Assembly (NCBI GenBank): GCA_018372555.1
Contig: JAHAIU010000162.1
Span: 1-6,492 of the forward strand
Direction: 5' to 3'
DNA from: Clostridium sp.
Lineage (GTDB): Bacteria > Bacillota > Clostridia > Clostridiales > Clostridiaceae
Length of the DNA stretch: 6,492 bases
Below are positions 1 to 5,241 of the stretch, in pieces. A program made the translations under genes and the position numbers. The notes beneath the pieces are model-generated. The model was not told where the DNA came from. It was given only the letters and a program-made list of their open reading frames with translations, and did not search any database. Each line of letters starts with the position of its first letter. Within the stretch, counting starts at the first letter, position 1.

Positions 1-6
1 TATGAT
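1..6 (+). promoter_or_regulatory. possible -10 box for the TetR gene
   Basis: TATGAT lies 38 nt before the TetR start codon and differs from the TATAAT consensus at one base. Any matching -35 element would be outside the window, so the promoter cannot be confirmed. A ribosome binding site (AAGGTG, 32-37) stands 7 nt before the ATG, consistent with a short leader. Confidence 0.3.
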
Positions 7-44
7 AGAATACGTAAGGATAATTTCTAAGAAGGTGTGAGTAA

Positions 45-623
45 ATGAATAAAACTAAAAGGGCTATCTTTGAATCAGCCATACAAGTTTTTTCTAATTG
101 TGGGTATTCAGGTGCTACTATGGATGAAGTAGTTGCAAGAGCTGGAGTTGCAAAGGGAAGTTTATATTATCATTTTAAAAGCAAGGAAGAGCTTTTTATA
201 TTTATTATAAAAGAAGGTATGAATCTTATTCATGAGGAAGTTGAAAAAGCAACTAGAGACATTAAGGATCCATATGAAATAATAAAAGAATCAGCAAAGG
301 TACAACTTAAATATGTTTATGAAAATAAAGACTTATTTAAGGTTATAATTAGCCAAATTTGGGGAACTGGTGAAAGAAATAATATGCTAAGAGAAGAAAC
401 AAAGAGCCTGATAAATAAAAGCTCAAAGAAATTCAAAGCAGTTATGGATGCAGGATATATAGAAGATGAAGATCCAGTTTTACTAAGTTATGGTTTCCTA
501 GGAGTTCTAGTTTCTTCAGCACTATTCGAACTTTTAAGTGATGAAGAATATGATAATGATGAAGTAGTAGAAAAGTTTATGAGATATTTTGAAAGTGGGA
601 TTAAGCTTAGAGAAAAAGAATAG
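45..623 (+). CDS. TetR/AcrR-family transcriptional regulator
   Basis: A 192-residue protein, the usual length for a one-domain TetR repressor. Residues 1-51 form the DNA-binding domain: a first helix (AIFESAIQVFSNCGYSGAT), then a helix-turn-helix at about 25-44 (TMDEVVARAGVAKGSLYYHF) followed by KSKEEL. The GSLYYHFKSKEELF stretch is the family hallmark. Residues 55-185 are mostly helical and variable and should form the ligand-binding and dimerisation domain; the ligand cannot be predicted. The ATG is supported by AAGGTG 7 nt upstream. The gene is followed directly by a terminator, so it is the last or only gene of its transcript. TetR proteins usually repress themselves and an adjacent transporter or enzyme gene. 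No obvious target lies downstream, so the partner may be upstream of the window. All seven arginine codons are AGA/AGG, matching the host-like left half. Family assignment is secure; target and ligand are unknown. Confidence 0.95.
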   Translation: MNKTKRAIFESAIQVFSNCGYSGATMDEVVARAGVAKGSLYYHFKSKEELFIFIIKEGMNLIHEEVEKATRDIKDPYEIIKESAKVQLKYVYENKDLFKVIISQIWGTGERNNMLREETKSLINKSSKKFKAVMDAGYIEDEDPVLLSYGFLGVLVSSALFELLSDEEYDNDEVVEKFMRYFESGIKLREKE

Positions 624-657
624 ATTTATTTTAAAGATATCTAAATGAATAATTAAG

Positions 658-690
658 AAAGAAACTTAGTAGAGCTGAGTTTCTTTTTTT
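658..690 (+). terminator. rho-independent terminator after the TetR gene
   Basis: A 12-bp stem (658-669 with 675-686, containing one G-T pair) closes a 5-nt loop (TAGAG). The T-run spans 684-690. It begins 34 nt after the TetR stop codon and separates that gene from the next transcript. Confidence 0.9.
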
Positions 691-866
691 ATATTGAATA
701 ACATACAGTTAGATGTATTGAAGAAAAAGTAATAATGTAATTGTAATAAATTATATAAATATTTAAATCTATTTATAGATAAAGGTAAGGAGTATGGATA
801 ATTCATTTATGAGTTTTCTAAGAGTGTGAAAGAAGACATAAATGGGTAATGAGCTAAGGGAACAAG
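691..866. other. AT-rich intergenic stretch without a recognisable gene
   Basis: Between the TetR terminator and the Rpn promoter I find no RNA gene or conserved ORF. It contains two very short reading frames (794-829, 11 codons plus stop; 842-880, 12 codons plus stop). A stretch near 810-845 translates in another frame to EFSKSVKEDING before a stop. These could be remnants of decayed coding sequence, but nothing is recognisable. The sequence is otherwise low-complexity A+T. Confidence 0.5.
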
Positions 867-895
867 TTGATATAATATGAATAATTTAATATAAT
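867..895 (+). promoter_or_regulatory. sigma-A-type promoter of the Rpn family gene
   Basis: TTGATA (867-872) and a perfect TATAAT (890-895) are separated by 17 nt, the optimal spacing for the housekeeping sigma factor. Transcription should start near 902, leaving a leader of about 43 nt before the ATG at 945. This suggests that the nuclease gene is transcribed from its own promoter. Confidence 0.65.
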
Positions 896-944
896 AATGG
901 TAAATAATTAAACAAAAGATAAAAAAATAGTAAGGAAAAATATA

Positions 945-1766
945 ATGTCTAAAACATTAAAAGAATTAAATTTAGAAGATGACTTCTTATTTGCAAAAGT
1001 AATGAGCGATAAGGAAATATGCAAAGAGTTTTTAGAAAAACTTTTAGAAGTAGAAATTACAAAAATAGAAATACCTGAAAATCAAAAAACTATAGATTTG
1101 CTTTTAGAAAGTAAGGGCATTAGATTAGACATATATGTTAAAGATGAAAATAATACTGTGTATAATGTAGAAATGCAAAGAGGGAAACACAAAAACCTTC
1201 CTAAAAGACTTAGATATTATCAAGGCAATATTGATCTTGATTTAATAAGTAAGGGGGAAGATTATAAAAAACTCTCAAAGAGTTATATTATTTTTATATG
1301 CACATTTGATTTATTTGAAAAAGGAAGACATAAGTATACATTTGAAACAGTTTGTGTGGAAGATAATACTATTAAATTAATGGATGATACCAATAAAATT
1401 ATATTAAATACAAAAGGTATTATGAATGATTTAAGCGATGAACTTATAGGATTTTTAAATTATGTAGAGAACTCAAACGATAAAACAGCAGAAAATTCTA
1501 AAGGAACCCTTGTGAAAAACATACATAAAAAAGTTATTAAAGTTAAGAATGATGCAAGTGTGGAGGTGGAATTTATGACACTTTTAGAACGAGATAGAGA
1601 GAAAATCGAAGAAGGAAGAAAAGAAGGAATAGAGGAAGGTAAGATAGAAGAAAGATTAGAGATAGCTAAAGAAATGCTTAGAGATAATGAATCCATCGAA
1701 AAAATAATGAAGTATTCAAAGCTTACAAAAGAAGAAATTTTAGAGCTGAAAAAATTAGTGGATTAG
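945..1766 (+). CDS. Rpn family recombination-promoting nuclease / PD-(D/E)XK transposase-like protein
   Basis: A 273-residue protein of the Rpn/PD-(D/E)XK group, often annotated as a PD-(D/E)XK transposase. It opens with a typical LEDDFLFAKVM segment (10-20) and an EICKEFLEKLLEVEI helix. The nuclease core follows: D62 in IRLDIYV, then E76-x-Q78 in VYNVEMQ, with Q at the usual lysine position as is common in this group. Next come a basic RLRYYQ segment (88-93) and KLSKSYIIFICTFDLF (109-124), both typical. The tail (about 215-273) is a charged coiled-coil-like region with GRKEGIEEGK repeats and a final ESIEKIMKYSKLTKEEIL helix pair. Family members act as DNA endonucleases that stimulate RecA-independent recombination or behave as degenerate transposases; which applies here is not shown. 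RBS AAGGA (932-936) lies 8 nt before the ATG. The full catalytic set and family length suggest an intact gene. It has its own promoter and terminator. Confidence 0.9.
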   Translation: MSKTLKELNLEDDFLFAKVMSDKEICKEFLEKLLEVEITKIEIPENQKTIDLLLESKGIRLDIYVKDENNTVYNVEMQRGKHKNLPKRLRYYQGNIDLDLISKGEDYKKLSKSYIIFICTFDLFEKGRHKYTFETVCVEDNTIKLMDDTNKIILNTKGIMNDLSDELIGFLNYVENSNDKTAENSKGTLVKNIHKKVIKVKNDASVEVEFMTLLERDREKIEEGRKEGIEEGKIEERLEIAKEMLRDNESIEKIMKYSKLTKEEILELKKLVD

Positions 1767-1818
1767 ATATTAGTGTAGTTGTTACAAAAATAGTAAAGAA
1801 AAAATAGATAAATAACTT

Positions 1819-1858
1819 AAAGGGATTATCACTTTATATAAGAGGATAGTCCCTTTTT
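1819..1858 (+). terminator. rho-independent terminator after the Rpn family gene
   Basis: A 12-bp stem pairs AAAGGGATTATC (1819-1830) with GATAGTCCCTTT (1845-1856), with one G-T pair and a 14-nt loop. It runs into five T residues (1854-1858). It starts 53 nt after the stop codon. Confidence 0.9.
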
Positions 1859-1911
1859 ATTTATAAATGTATAAAGATAAAATTGAGTAAGATGAAAATC
1901 TTGTGATAAAG

Positions 1912-1917
1912 TATAAT
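1912..1917 (+). promoter_or_regulatory. possible -10 box for the broken acetyltransferase gene
   Basis: A perfect TATAAT lies 40 nt before the start of the GNAT remnant and 54 nt past the preceding terminator. No good -35 hexamer is found at 16-18 nt; TTGAGT at 1883-1888 is 23 nt away, which is too far. The site is therefore uncertain. Confidence 0.35.
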
Positions 1918-1957
1918 AGGTAAATAATGATAATTGGATTGGATGAGAGGAAAAGCT

Positions 1958-2137
1958 ATGGTTAGAATAAGACCATATAAGCCATTAGATGCAAAGGATA
2001 TGACTGAATGGATAAATAATGAAAAGGACTTTGCTAAGTGGTGTGTAAATTTAATAAAGTATCCTACAAATTATGAAAATTTACTACTTAAATTTTACTA
2101 TTAAGAGGATTTTAAGGAGGACTTAAGCAAATATTAA
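1958..2137 (+). pseudogene. truncated GNAT-family N-acetyltransferase remnant
   Basis: The ATG at 1958 has a good RBS (AGAGG, 1946-1950, 7 nt upstream) and opens a 48-codon frame ending in TAA at 2102-2104. The peptide begins MVRIRPYKPLDAKDMTEWIN and continues through DFAKWC and a YPTNYENLL segment. This resembles the N-terminus of clostridial GNAT acetyltransferases (beta-1, alpha-1 and alpha-2 regions). Past the stop the same frame continues with ten plausible codons (EDFKEDLSKY) before a second TAA at 2135-2137, so the first stop looks like a nonsense mutation. The acetyl-CoA-binding core (the R/Q-x-x-G-x-G/A region) that makes up most of the usual 150-180 residues is absent, so the product could not be an active acetyltransferase. 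The alternative, a genuine 48-residue small protein, is less likely. The family call rests on pattern recognition of a short N-terminus. Confidence 0.6.
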
Positions 2138-2204
2138 GAAGTTATTTATATAATCATATATGTATGTGAGAGGTATTTATAAAACATACTTAAATAGATT
2201 TATA

Positions 2205-2220
2205 TATGTATTGATACATA
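2205..2220. repeat. palindrome upstream of the VanZ-like gene, possible operator
   Basis: TATGTAT (2205-2211) and ATACATA (2214-2220) are perfect inverted arms around a TG spacer, immediately before the ribosome binding site. A second, looser inverted pair, GTATGT (2162-2167) with ACATAC (2184-2189), lies just upstream. The 10-mer ATATATGTAT occurs at 2156-2165 and again at 2202-2211. A repressor-binding site is possible, but AT-rich DNA yields such palindromes by chance. Confidence 0.35.
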
Positions 2221-2232
2221 GGGGGATAGTGT

Positions 2233-2847
2233 ATGAATGAGTTAATAAGTTTAATATTAGCATTAGTTCTACTTACAATATTAATAAGTATTGTTATGAG
2301 AATTAGTTATAAGGAAGAAGAAAAAATTAGAGTGCAGCATAACATATTTGGATATATGTTTATGATTTATTTAATAATTGCATTAGCAGAAGTTGTTGGT
2401 TTCCCATCAATAAGTGAATGGAGAAGACTATCTGGACTTAATGAAGCTATATTTAATCCTAATATAAATTTAATACCTTTTAATGATGGATTTGATATTT
2501 CAGGTATATTAAATATAATTTTCTTTATGCCTTTTGGATTTTTATTACCTACTTTATGGAAGAAATACAGAAGTTTCTTAAACACATTATCATATGGAAT
2601 AATATTTTCTTTTATAATAGAAATAGGACAACTTTTTACTAAGAATAGGGCAACAGATATTAATGATTTAATAATGAATACTTTAGGTACAATTATTGGA
2701 TGGATTATATTTAATTCTTTAAGAAAAGTATTTAAGAAGTTAACTAGAAAAACAGTAGTAGATACTAAAGATTTTGAAAGTAAGATTATTAAACTAGAAC
2801 CATATTTGTATGTTTTTATAGCAATAATAAGCGTATTTATAATATAA
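2233..2847 (+). CDS. VanZ-like family membrane protein
   Basis: A 204-residue integral membrane protein with about five or six helices: roughly 3-23, 38-55, 90-108, 118-137, 145-163 and 190-204. VanZ-domain hallmarks are present. They include NLIPF (79-83), NIIFFMPFGFLLP (94-106), an EIGQLF motif (130-135) and RATDINDLIMNTLGTIIGW (139-157), with the conserved Asp, Asn and Gly residues. VanZ itself confers low-level teicoplanin resistance in Enterococcus. Most chromosomal homologues have no established role, and nothing nearby (no vanA/B/H/X or two-component genes) supports glycopeptide resistance here. The extra C-terminal part (about 165-204, ending in a hydrophobic segment) extends beyond the core domain. 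AGGGGG (2220-2225) sits 7 nt before the ATG. The gene forms a single-gene unit ending at a strong terminator. All eight arginine codons are AGA/AGG. Family call is secure; function is unknown. Confidence 0.9.
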   Translation: MNELISLILALVLLTILISIVMRISYKEEEKIRVQHNIFGYMFMIYLIIALAEVVGFPSISEWRRLSGLNEAIFNPNINLIPFNDGFDISGILNIIFFMPFGFLLPTLWKKYRSFLNTLSYGIIFSFIIEIGQLFTKNRATDINDLIMNTLGTIIGWIIFNSLRKVFKKLTRKTVVDTKDFESKIIKLEPYLYVFIAIISVFII

Positions 2848-2849
2848 AG

Positions 2850-2891
2850 ATAAATACCCTCGGGAAAAATCCTAAGGGTATTTATTTTTTT
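2850..2891 (+). terminator. rho-independent terminator after the VanZ-like gene
   Basis: A perfect 11-bp stem (ATAAATACCCT, 2850-2860, with AGGGTATTTAT, 2875-2885) encloses a 14-nt loop. The loop has a possible inner GGA/TCC pairing. Seven T residues follow (2885-2891). It begins 3 nt after the stop codon and marks the boundary between the host-like left half and the sigma/ABC operon. Confidence 0.93.
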
Positions 2892-2967
2892 GCTTTTTAT
2901 TTGCTTTTTTGTGTGATTGTTGAATTAAGCGCAAAAAATAAAAAAGTTTTAGAAAAATTAAATTTTT

Positions 2968-3004
2968 AAAATCATTTTGTGTGTTTGAATCGTTATATTA
3001 TATA
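2968..3004 (+). promoter_or_regulatory. candidate promoter region of the sigma/ABC operon
   Basis: Two overlapping readings are possible. The housekeeping reading is TTGTGT (2977-2982), a 16-nt spacer and TATATA (2999-3004). The ECF reading is AAAATC (2968-2973), a 17-nt spacer and CGTTAT (2991-2996), which loosely resembles the TGAAAC / CGTCTA type used by Firmicute ECF sigma factors. The latter would allow autoregulation by the first gene. Transcription would start near 3004-3011, leaving a leader of only about 20-25 nt. A small AGGG/CCCT hairpin (3004-3015) directly precedes the ribosome binding site. Neither reading is decisive. Confidence 0.4.
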
Positions 3005-3029
3005 GGGGACGCCCTTAGGAGGAATTAAA

Positions 3030-3578
3030 TTGACGCGCGAAAATGAATTATTAAAAAGAATAAAAAATGGTGACAGTGATGCATTGAGTGAATTAGTTAA
3101 ATTTTATTACTCAGATATTTTACGTTATTGTCTCTGGCATGCACAAAGTAGGGAAAGTGCAGAAGATGCCACACAAGAGACCTTTTTGAAAGCAATCCGT
3201 TATTTTGATTATTATGTTCATAAAGGGCAGTTTAAAGCACTTTTATATAAAATTGCAGCTAACACATGCGTGGACATGCATAGGAAAAAATATCTAAAAG
3301 ATGTTTCTATTGAGAATCAGCAGGAGGAATTTTCGTACACAGAGCAAGGATTCTTAGAAGTAGAGGCTGATATTCAATTGCGTCAGATGACAAAGGCGTT
3401 ATCAGATGATTTAATAGAAATTGTAATACTGAGATTTAGTCAAGGTCTTTCATTACGGGAAATTGCAAGCATTACAGAATTGCCATTACGTACAGTACAG
3501 TCCCGCTTACGCCGGACTCTTAAGCAGTTGAAATCAGAATATAAGAAAGGAGGAAATGGAATTGAACACAAAATTTGA
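3030..3578 (+). CDS. RNA polymerase sigma-70 factor, ECF subfamily
   Basis: A 182-residue two-domain sigma factor, the normal ECF size. Region 2 spans about 18-88: DALSELVKFYYSDILRYC, then the core-binding and -10 recognition helices with AEDATQETFLKAIRYF (44-59) and a YKIAANTCVDMHRKK segment (73-87). Region 4 spans about 115-172, with a -35-binding helix-turn-helix LSLREIASITELPLRTVQSR (140-159) followed by LRRTLKQLK. Between them lies an acidic, Gln-rich linker; sigma regions 1.1 and 3 are absent. The start is TTG, dictated by AGGAGG at 3017-3022, 7 nt upstream; the nearby ATG at 3043 is out of frame. It heads a four-gene operon with a membrane protein and an ABC transporter, so it probably controls them and is itself held inactive until a signal arrives. 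Nine of 13 arginine codons are CGN, unlike the genes to the left. Target promoters are unknown. Confidence 0.93.
   Translation: MTRENELLKRIKNGDSDALSELVKFYYSDILRYCLWHAQSRESAEDATQETFLKAIRYFDYYVHKGQFKALLYKIAANTCVDMHRKKYLKDVSIENQQEEFSYTEQGFLEVEADIQLRQMTKALSDDLIEIVILRFSQGLSLREIASITELPLRTVQSRLRRTLKQLKSEYKKGGNGIEHKI
3546..3553 (+). promoter_or_regulatory. ribosome binding site that selects a TTG start
   Basis: AAAGGAGG lies inside the end of the sigma gene. The ATG at 3556 begins only 2 nt after it, too close for efficient initiation. The in-frame TTG at 3562 is 8 nt away, the normal distance. The second gene is therefore best started at 3562, overlapping the sigma gene by 17 nt, an arrangement that suggests translational coupling. 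Confidence 0.7.
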
Positions 3579-4338
3579 AAAGCAATTGAAACAAGCAATG
3601 CAGAATCAAGTAAAAATACAAGATGAAACTCATTTACAGAGGGTATTAAAAAACACAAATAGAGAATTTTTAAGAATGCAGGGAGGATGTAGAATTAGTT
3701 TCTGGGAATTTTTTATAAGGCAAGTGAAATACCTTTCATATTCTATTTGGTTGGTACAAGGATTCGCCTTATTGATATTGGTAGGCATACTTGGATATGC
3801 ATATGGAGAGTTATCTTTAGATAATGGATGGCAGATAGCCATATTATTATGTGGGTGTGCAATATTAATTATGATGACATCAGTTCCCTTTGTGGAACGC
3901 TCCTTAAGGTATAATATGAATGAAATTGAAGCGGCAACAAGATTTTCTACAAGTAGGTTGCTACTGGCAAAACTTTTGATGATTGGAATTGGAGATGGCG
4001 TTATGATAGTAGGATTGCTTTTGATAACTATTTTATACACATCAATTAGTATCATTAATGCAGTATTGTATTTGTTAATTCCATTTCTTCTGATGAGCAG
4101 TGTAGTTCTATATTTAATAGGTCATGTTCCAATGAAAAGATTTAAGCTTCTTTGTATTACCTTAGGAGGATCTATTTTATGTGGAGCAGTTGTAATGTGG
4201 AAAACATGTCCATGGATTTTTAGAGAAATGTTTAATATAGGATGGATTGGGATTTGTGTCATCCTGATTGGAATTTGCATTAGTCAGGTTCGTTATATAA
4301 TGTTACGATCTGCTGTGATAGAGTTGCAGATTGTGTAA
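3562..4338 (+). CDS. six-helix membrane protein of a sigma/ABC operon; permease-like, possible sigma regulator
   Basis: A 258-residue protein from the preferred TTG (260 if the ATG at 3556 is used). Residues 1-55 are hydrophilic and probably helical and cytoplasmic (KFEKQLKQAMQNQVKIQ onward). Six hydrophobic segments follow at about 60-80, 91-111, 138-160, 165-187, 195-213 and 227-245. The loop between helices 2 and 3 reads EIEAATRFSTSRLLLAKLL (121-139). It resembles the cytoplasmic coupling region of ABC-2 permeases and matches the RL-x-x-x-K-I/L-L pattern in the last gene of this operon. It sits between the sigma gene and the ATPase gene, 18 nt before the latter. Two roles are plausible: an unconventional anti-sigma factor using its cytoplasmic N-terminus, or a second permease half pairing with the downstream ATPase. 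It lacks the HxxxCxxC zinc motif of common anti-sigma factors. Family not recognised by name; function is inferred from position and topology. Confidence 0.75.
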   Translation: MNTKFEKQLKQAMQNQVKIQDETHLQRVLKNTNREFLRMQGGCRISFWEFFIRQVKYLSYSIWLVQGFALLILVGILGYAYGELSLDNGWQIAILLCGCAILIMMTSVPFVERSLRYNMNEIEAATRFSTSRLLLAKLLMIGIGDGVMIVGLLLITILYTSISIINAVLYLLIPFLLMSSVVLYLIGHVPMKRFKLLCITLGGSILCGAVVMWKTCPWIFREMFNIGWIGICVILIGICISQVRYIMLRSAVIELQIV

Positions 4339-4356
4339 ATTAGAAAGGGGAAAGAT

Positions 4357-5241
4357 ATGGAATTATTTATTAATAATGTATCAAAGCAGTTTAAAGACAA
4401 AAATGCTGTGAATGATGTTAGTCTTCATATTACATCAGGTGTATGGGGATTGTTAGGTGCTAATGGTGCAGGTAAAACTACATTGATGAGAATGATTGCT
4501 GGAATTATGGAGCCATCTGATGGGAAAATAGAATACGATGGAATTCCTATTACTACATTAAAGGGAAAATACCGTGATATTTTTGGATATCTTCCACAAG
4601 AATTTGGGTTCTATCCTGAGTTTACTGTGAAGGACTATCTAGAATATGTTGCTACGTTAAAGGGGCTAACAAAAAAAGATACAAAGAAAAAAATTAATGA
4701 GCTTTTAGAAAATTTATCCCTTGAAGATGTTAGAAATAAGAAGATTAATAAATTATCTGGTGGGATGAAGCGACGTGTAGGAATTGCCCAGGCACTTTTA
4801 AATGACCCAGAGGTATTGATTTTAGATGAGCCTACTAGTGGGTTAGATCCAGGAGAACGTGTACGTTTCCGTAAGATGATTTCGGAATTTGCAAAAGATA
4901 GAATTGTATTGATTTCTACACATATTGTATCGGATATAGAGTATATAGCTACAAAGAATGCCATTATGAAAAATGGACAAATAATTGCAACAGGAACCAC
5001 AGACGAATTAGTACAAGAAATGAATGGAAAAGTGTGGGAGTGCGAAGTATCTACGGAACAATTACCTGAATATGAGAAGAAATTACAGATTGTAAACTTA
5101 AGAAATGAGGATGATGGAAAAGTAACTGTACGATATTTAGCAGAAAAACCTTTTTCATCAGAATCATTCAAAGTAAAACCTCGATTGGAAGACTTATATC
5201 TATGGCTTTTCCCACAGGAAACTAATAAGGAGGTGAAATAA
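4357..5241 (+). CDS. ABC transporter ATP-binding protein, exporter type (BcrA/CcmA-like)
   Basis: A 294-residue ATPase subunit with all nucleotide-binding motifs: Walker A GANGAGKTT (34-42), Q-loop glutamine Q81 (LPQEFGFYPEFT), signature LSGGM (133-137), Walker B LILDEP with catalytic E158, the D-loop SGLD (161-164) and switch histidine H189 (ISTH). The short A-loop segment and the PQ-x-x-G-x-Y-P-x-x-T pattern fit the CcmA/BcrA exporter group, which commonly moves peptides, antibiotics or unknown substrates outward. Residues 225-294 form a C-terminal extension of the type seen in this group. AGGGG (4346-4350) is 6 nt before the ATG. The stop codon directly abuts the start of the permease gene, so the two are almost certainly co-translated partners. 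Eight of 12 arginine codons are CGN. Catalytic competence looks intact; substrate is unknown. Confidence 0.95.
   Translation: MELFINNVSKQFKDKNAVNDVSLHITSGVWGLLGANGAGKTTLMRMIAGIMEPSDGKIEYDGIPITTLKGKYRDIFGYLPQEFGFYPEFTVKDYLEYVATLKGLTKKDTKKKINELLENLSLEDVRNKKINKLSGGMKRRVGIAQALLNDPEVLILDEPTSGLDPGERVRFRKMISEFAKDRIVLISTHIVSDIEYIATKNAIMKNGQIIATGTTDELVQEMNGKVWECEVSTEQLPEYEKKLQIVNLRNEDDGKVTVRYLAEKPFSSESFKVKPRLEDLYLWLFPQETNKEVK
5227..5236 (+). promoter_or_regulatory. near-perfect Shine-Dalgarno of the permease gene
   Basis: AAGGAGGTGA lies inside the last codons of the ATPase gene, with its AAGGAGG core 8 nt from the ATG at 5242. It almost fully complements the 16S rRNA 3' end. It should give strong initiation for the permease although there is no intergenic gap. 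Confidence 0.85.

Noticed and set aside
794..880. Two short frames (794-829 and 842-880) with start codons
   Set aside because: Only 11 and 12 codons, with poor ribosome binding site spacing (AAGGAG is 1 nt from the first ATG) and no recognisable product. Treated as intergenic or an unidentifiable remnant.
945..1766. Complete insertion sequence around the transposase-like Rpn gene
   Set aside because: No terminal inverted repeats or target-site duplication were found flanking the gene by eye.
2233..2847. Glycopeptide resistance locus based on the VanZ-like gene
   Set aside because: No ligase, dehydrogenase, dipeptidase or VanRS-like genes are nearby, and VanZ-domain proteins are common in clostridia without a resistance role.
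2905..2938. Hairpin TTTTTTGTGT / GCGCAAAAAA as a second or antisense terminator
   Set aside because: Two of its ten pairs are G-T and six are A-T, and there is no T-tract after it on either strand. Probably low-complexity DNA.
2953..2967. Palindrome AAAAATT-A-AATTTTT upstream of the sigma operon as an operator
   Set aside because: It is made only of A and T in a very AT-rich spacer, so chance is the simplest explanation.
3630..4055. Antisense open frame across the six-helix membrane protein gene
   Set aside because: The + strand frame has coherent membrane topology, a strong ribosome binding site and operon context. The antisense product has no recognisable features.
4635..5171. Long antisense open frame across the ABC ATPase gene
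   Set aside because: It lies opposite a gene with all ABC motifs intact, has no good ribosome binding site and gives a composition typical of a reverse-strand shadow.
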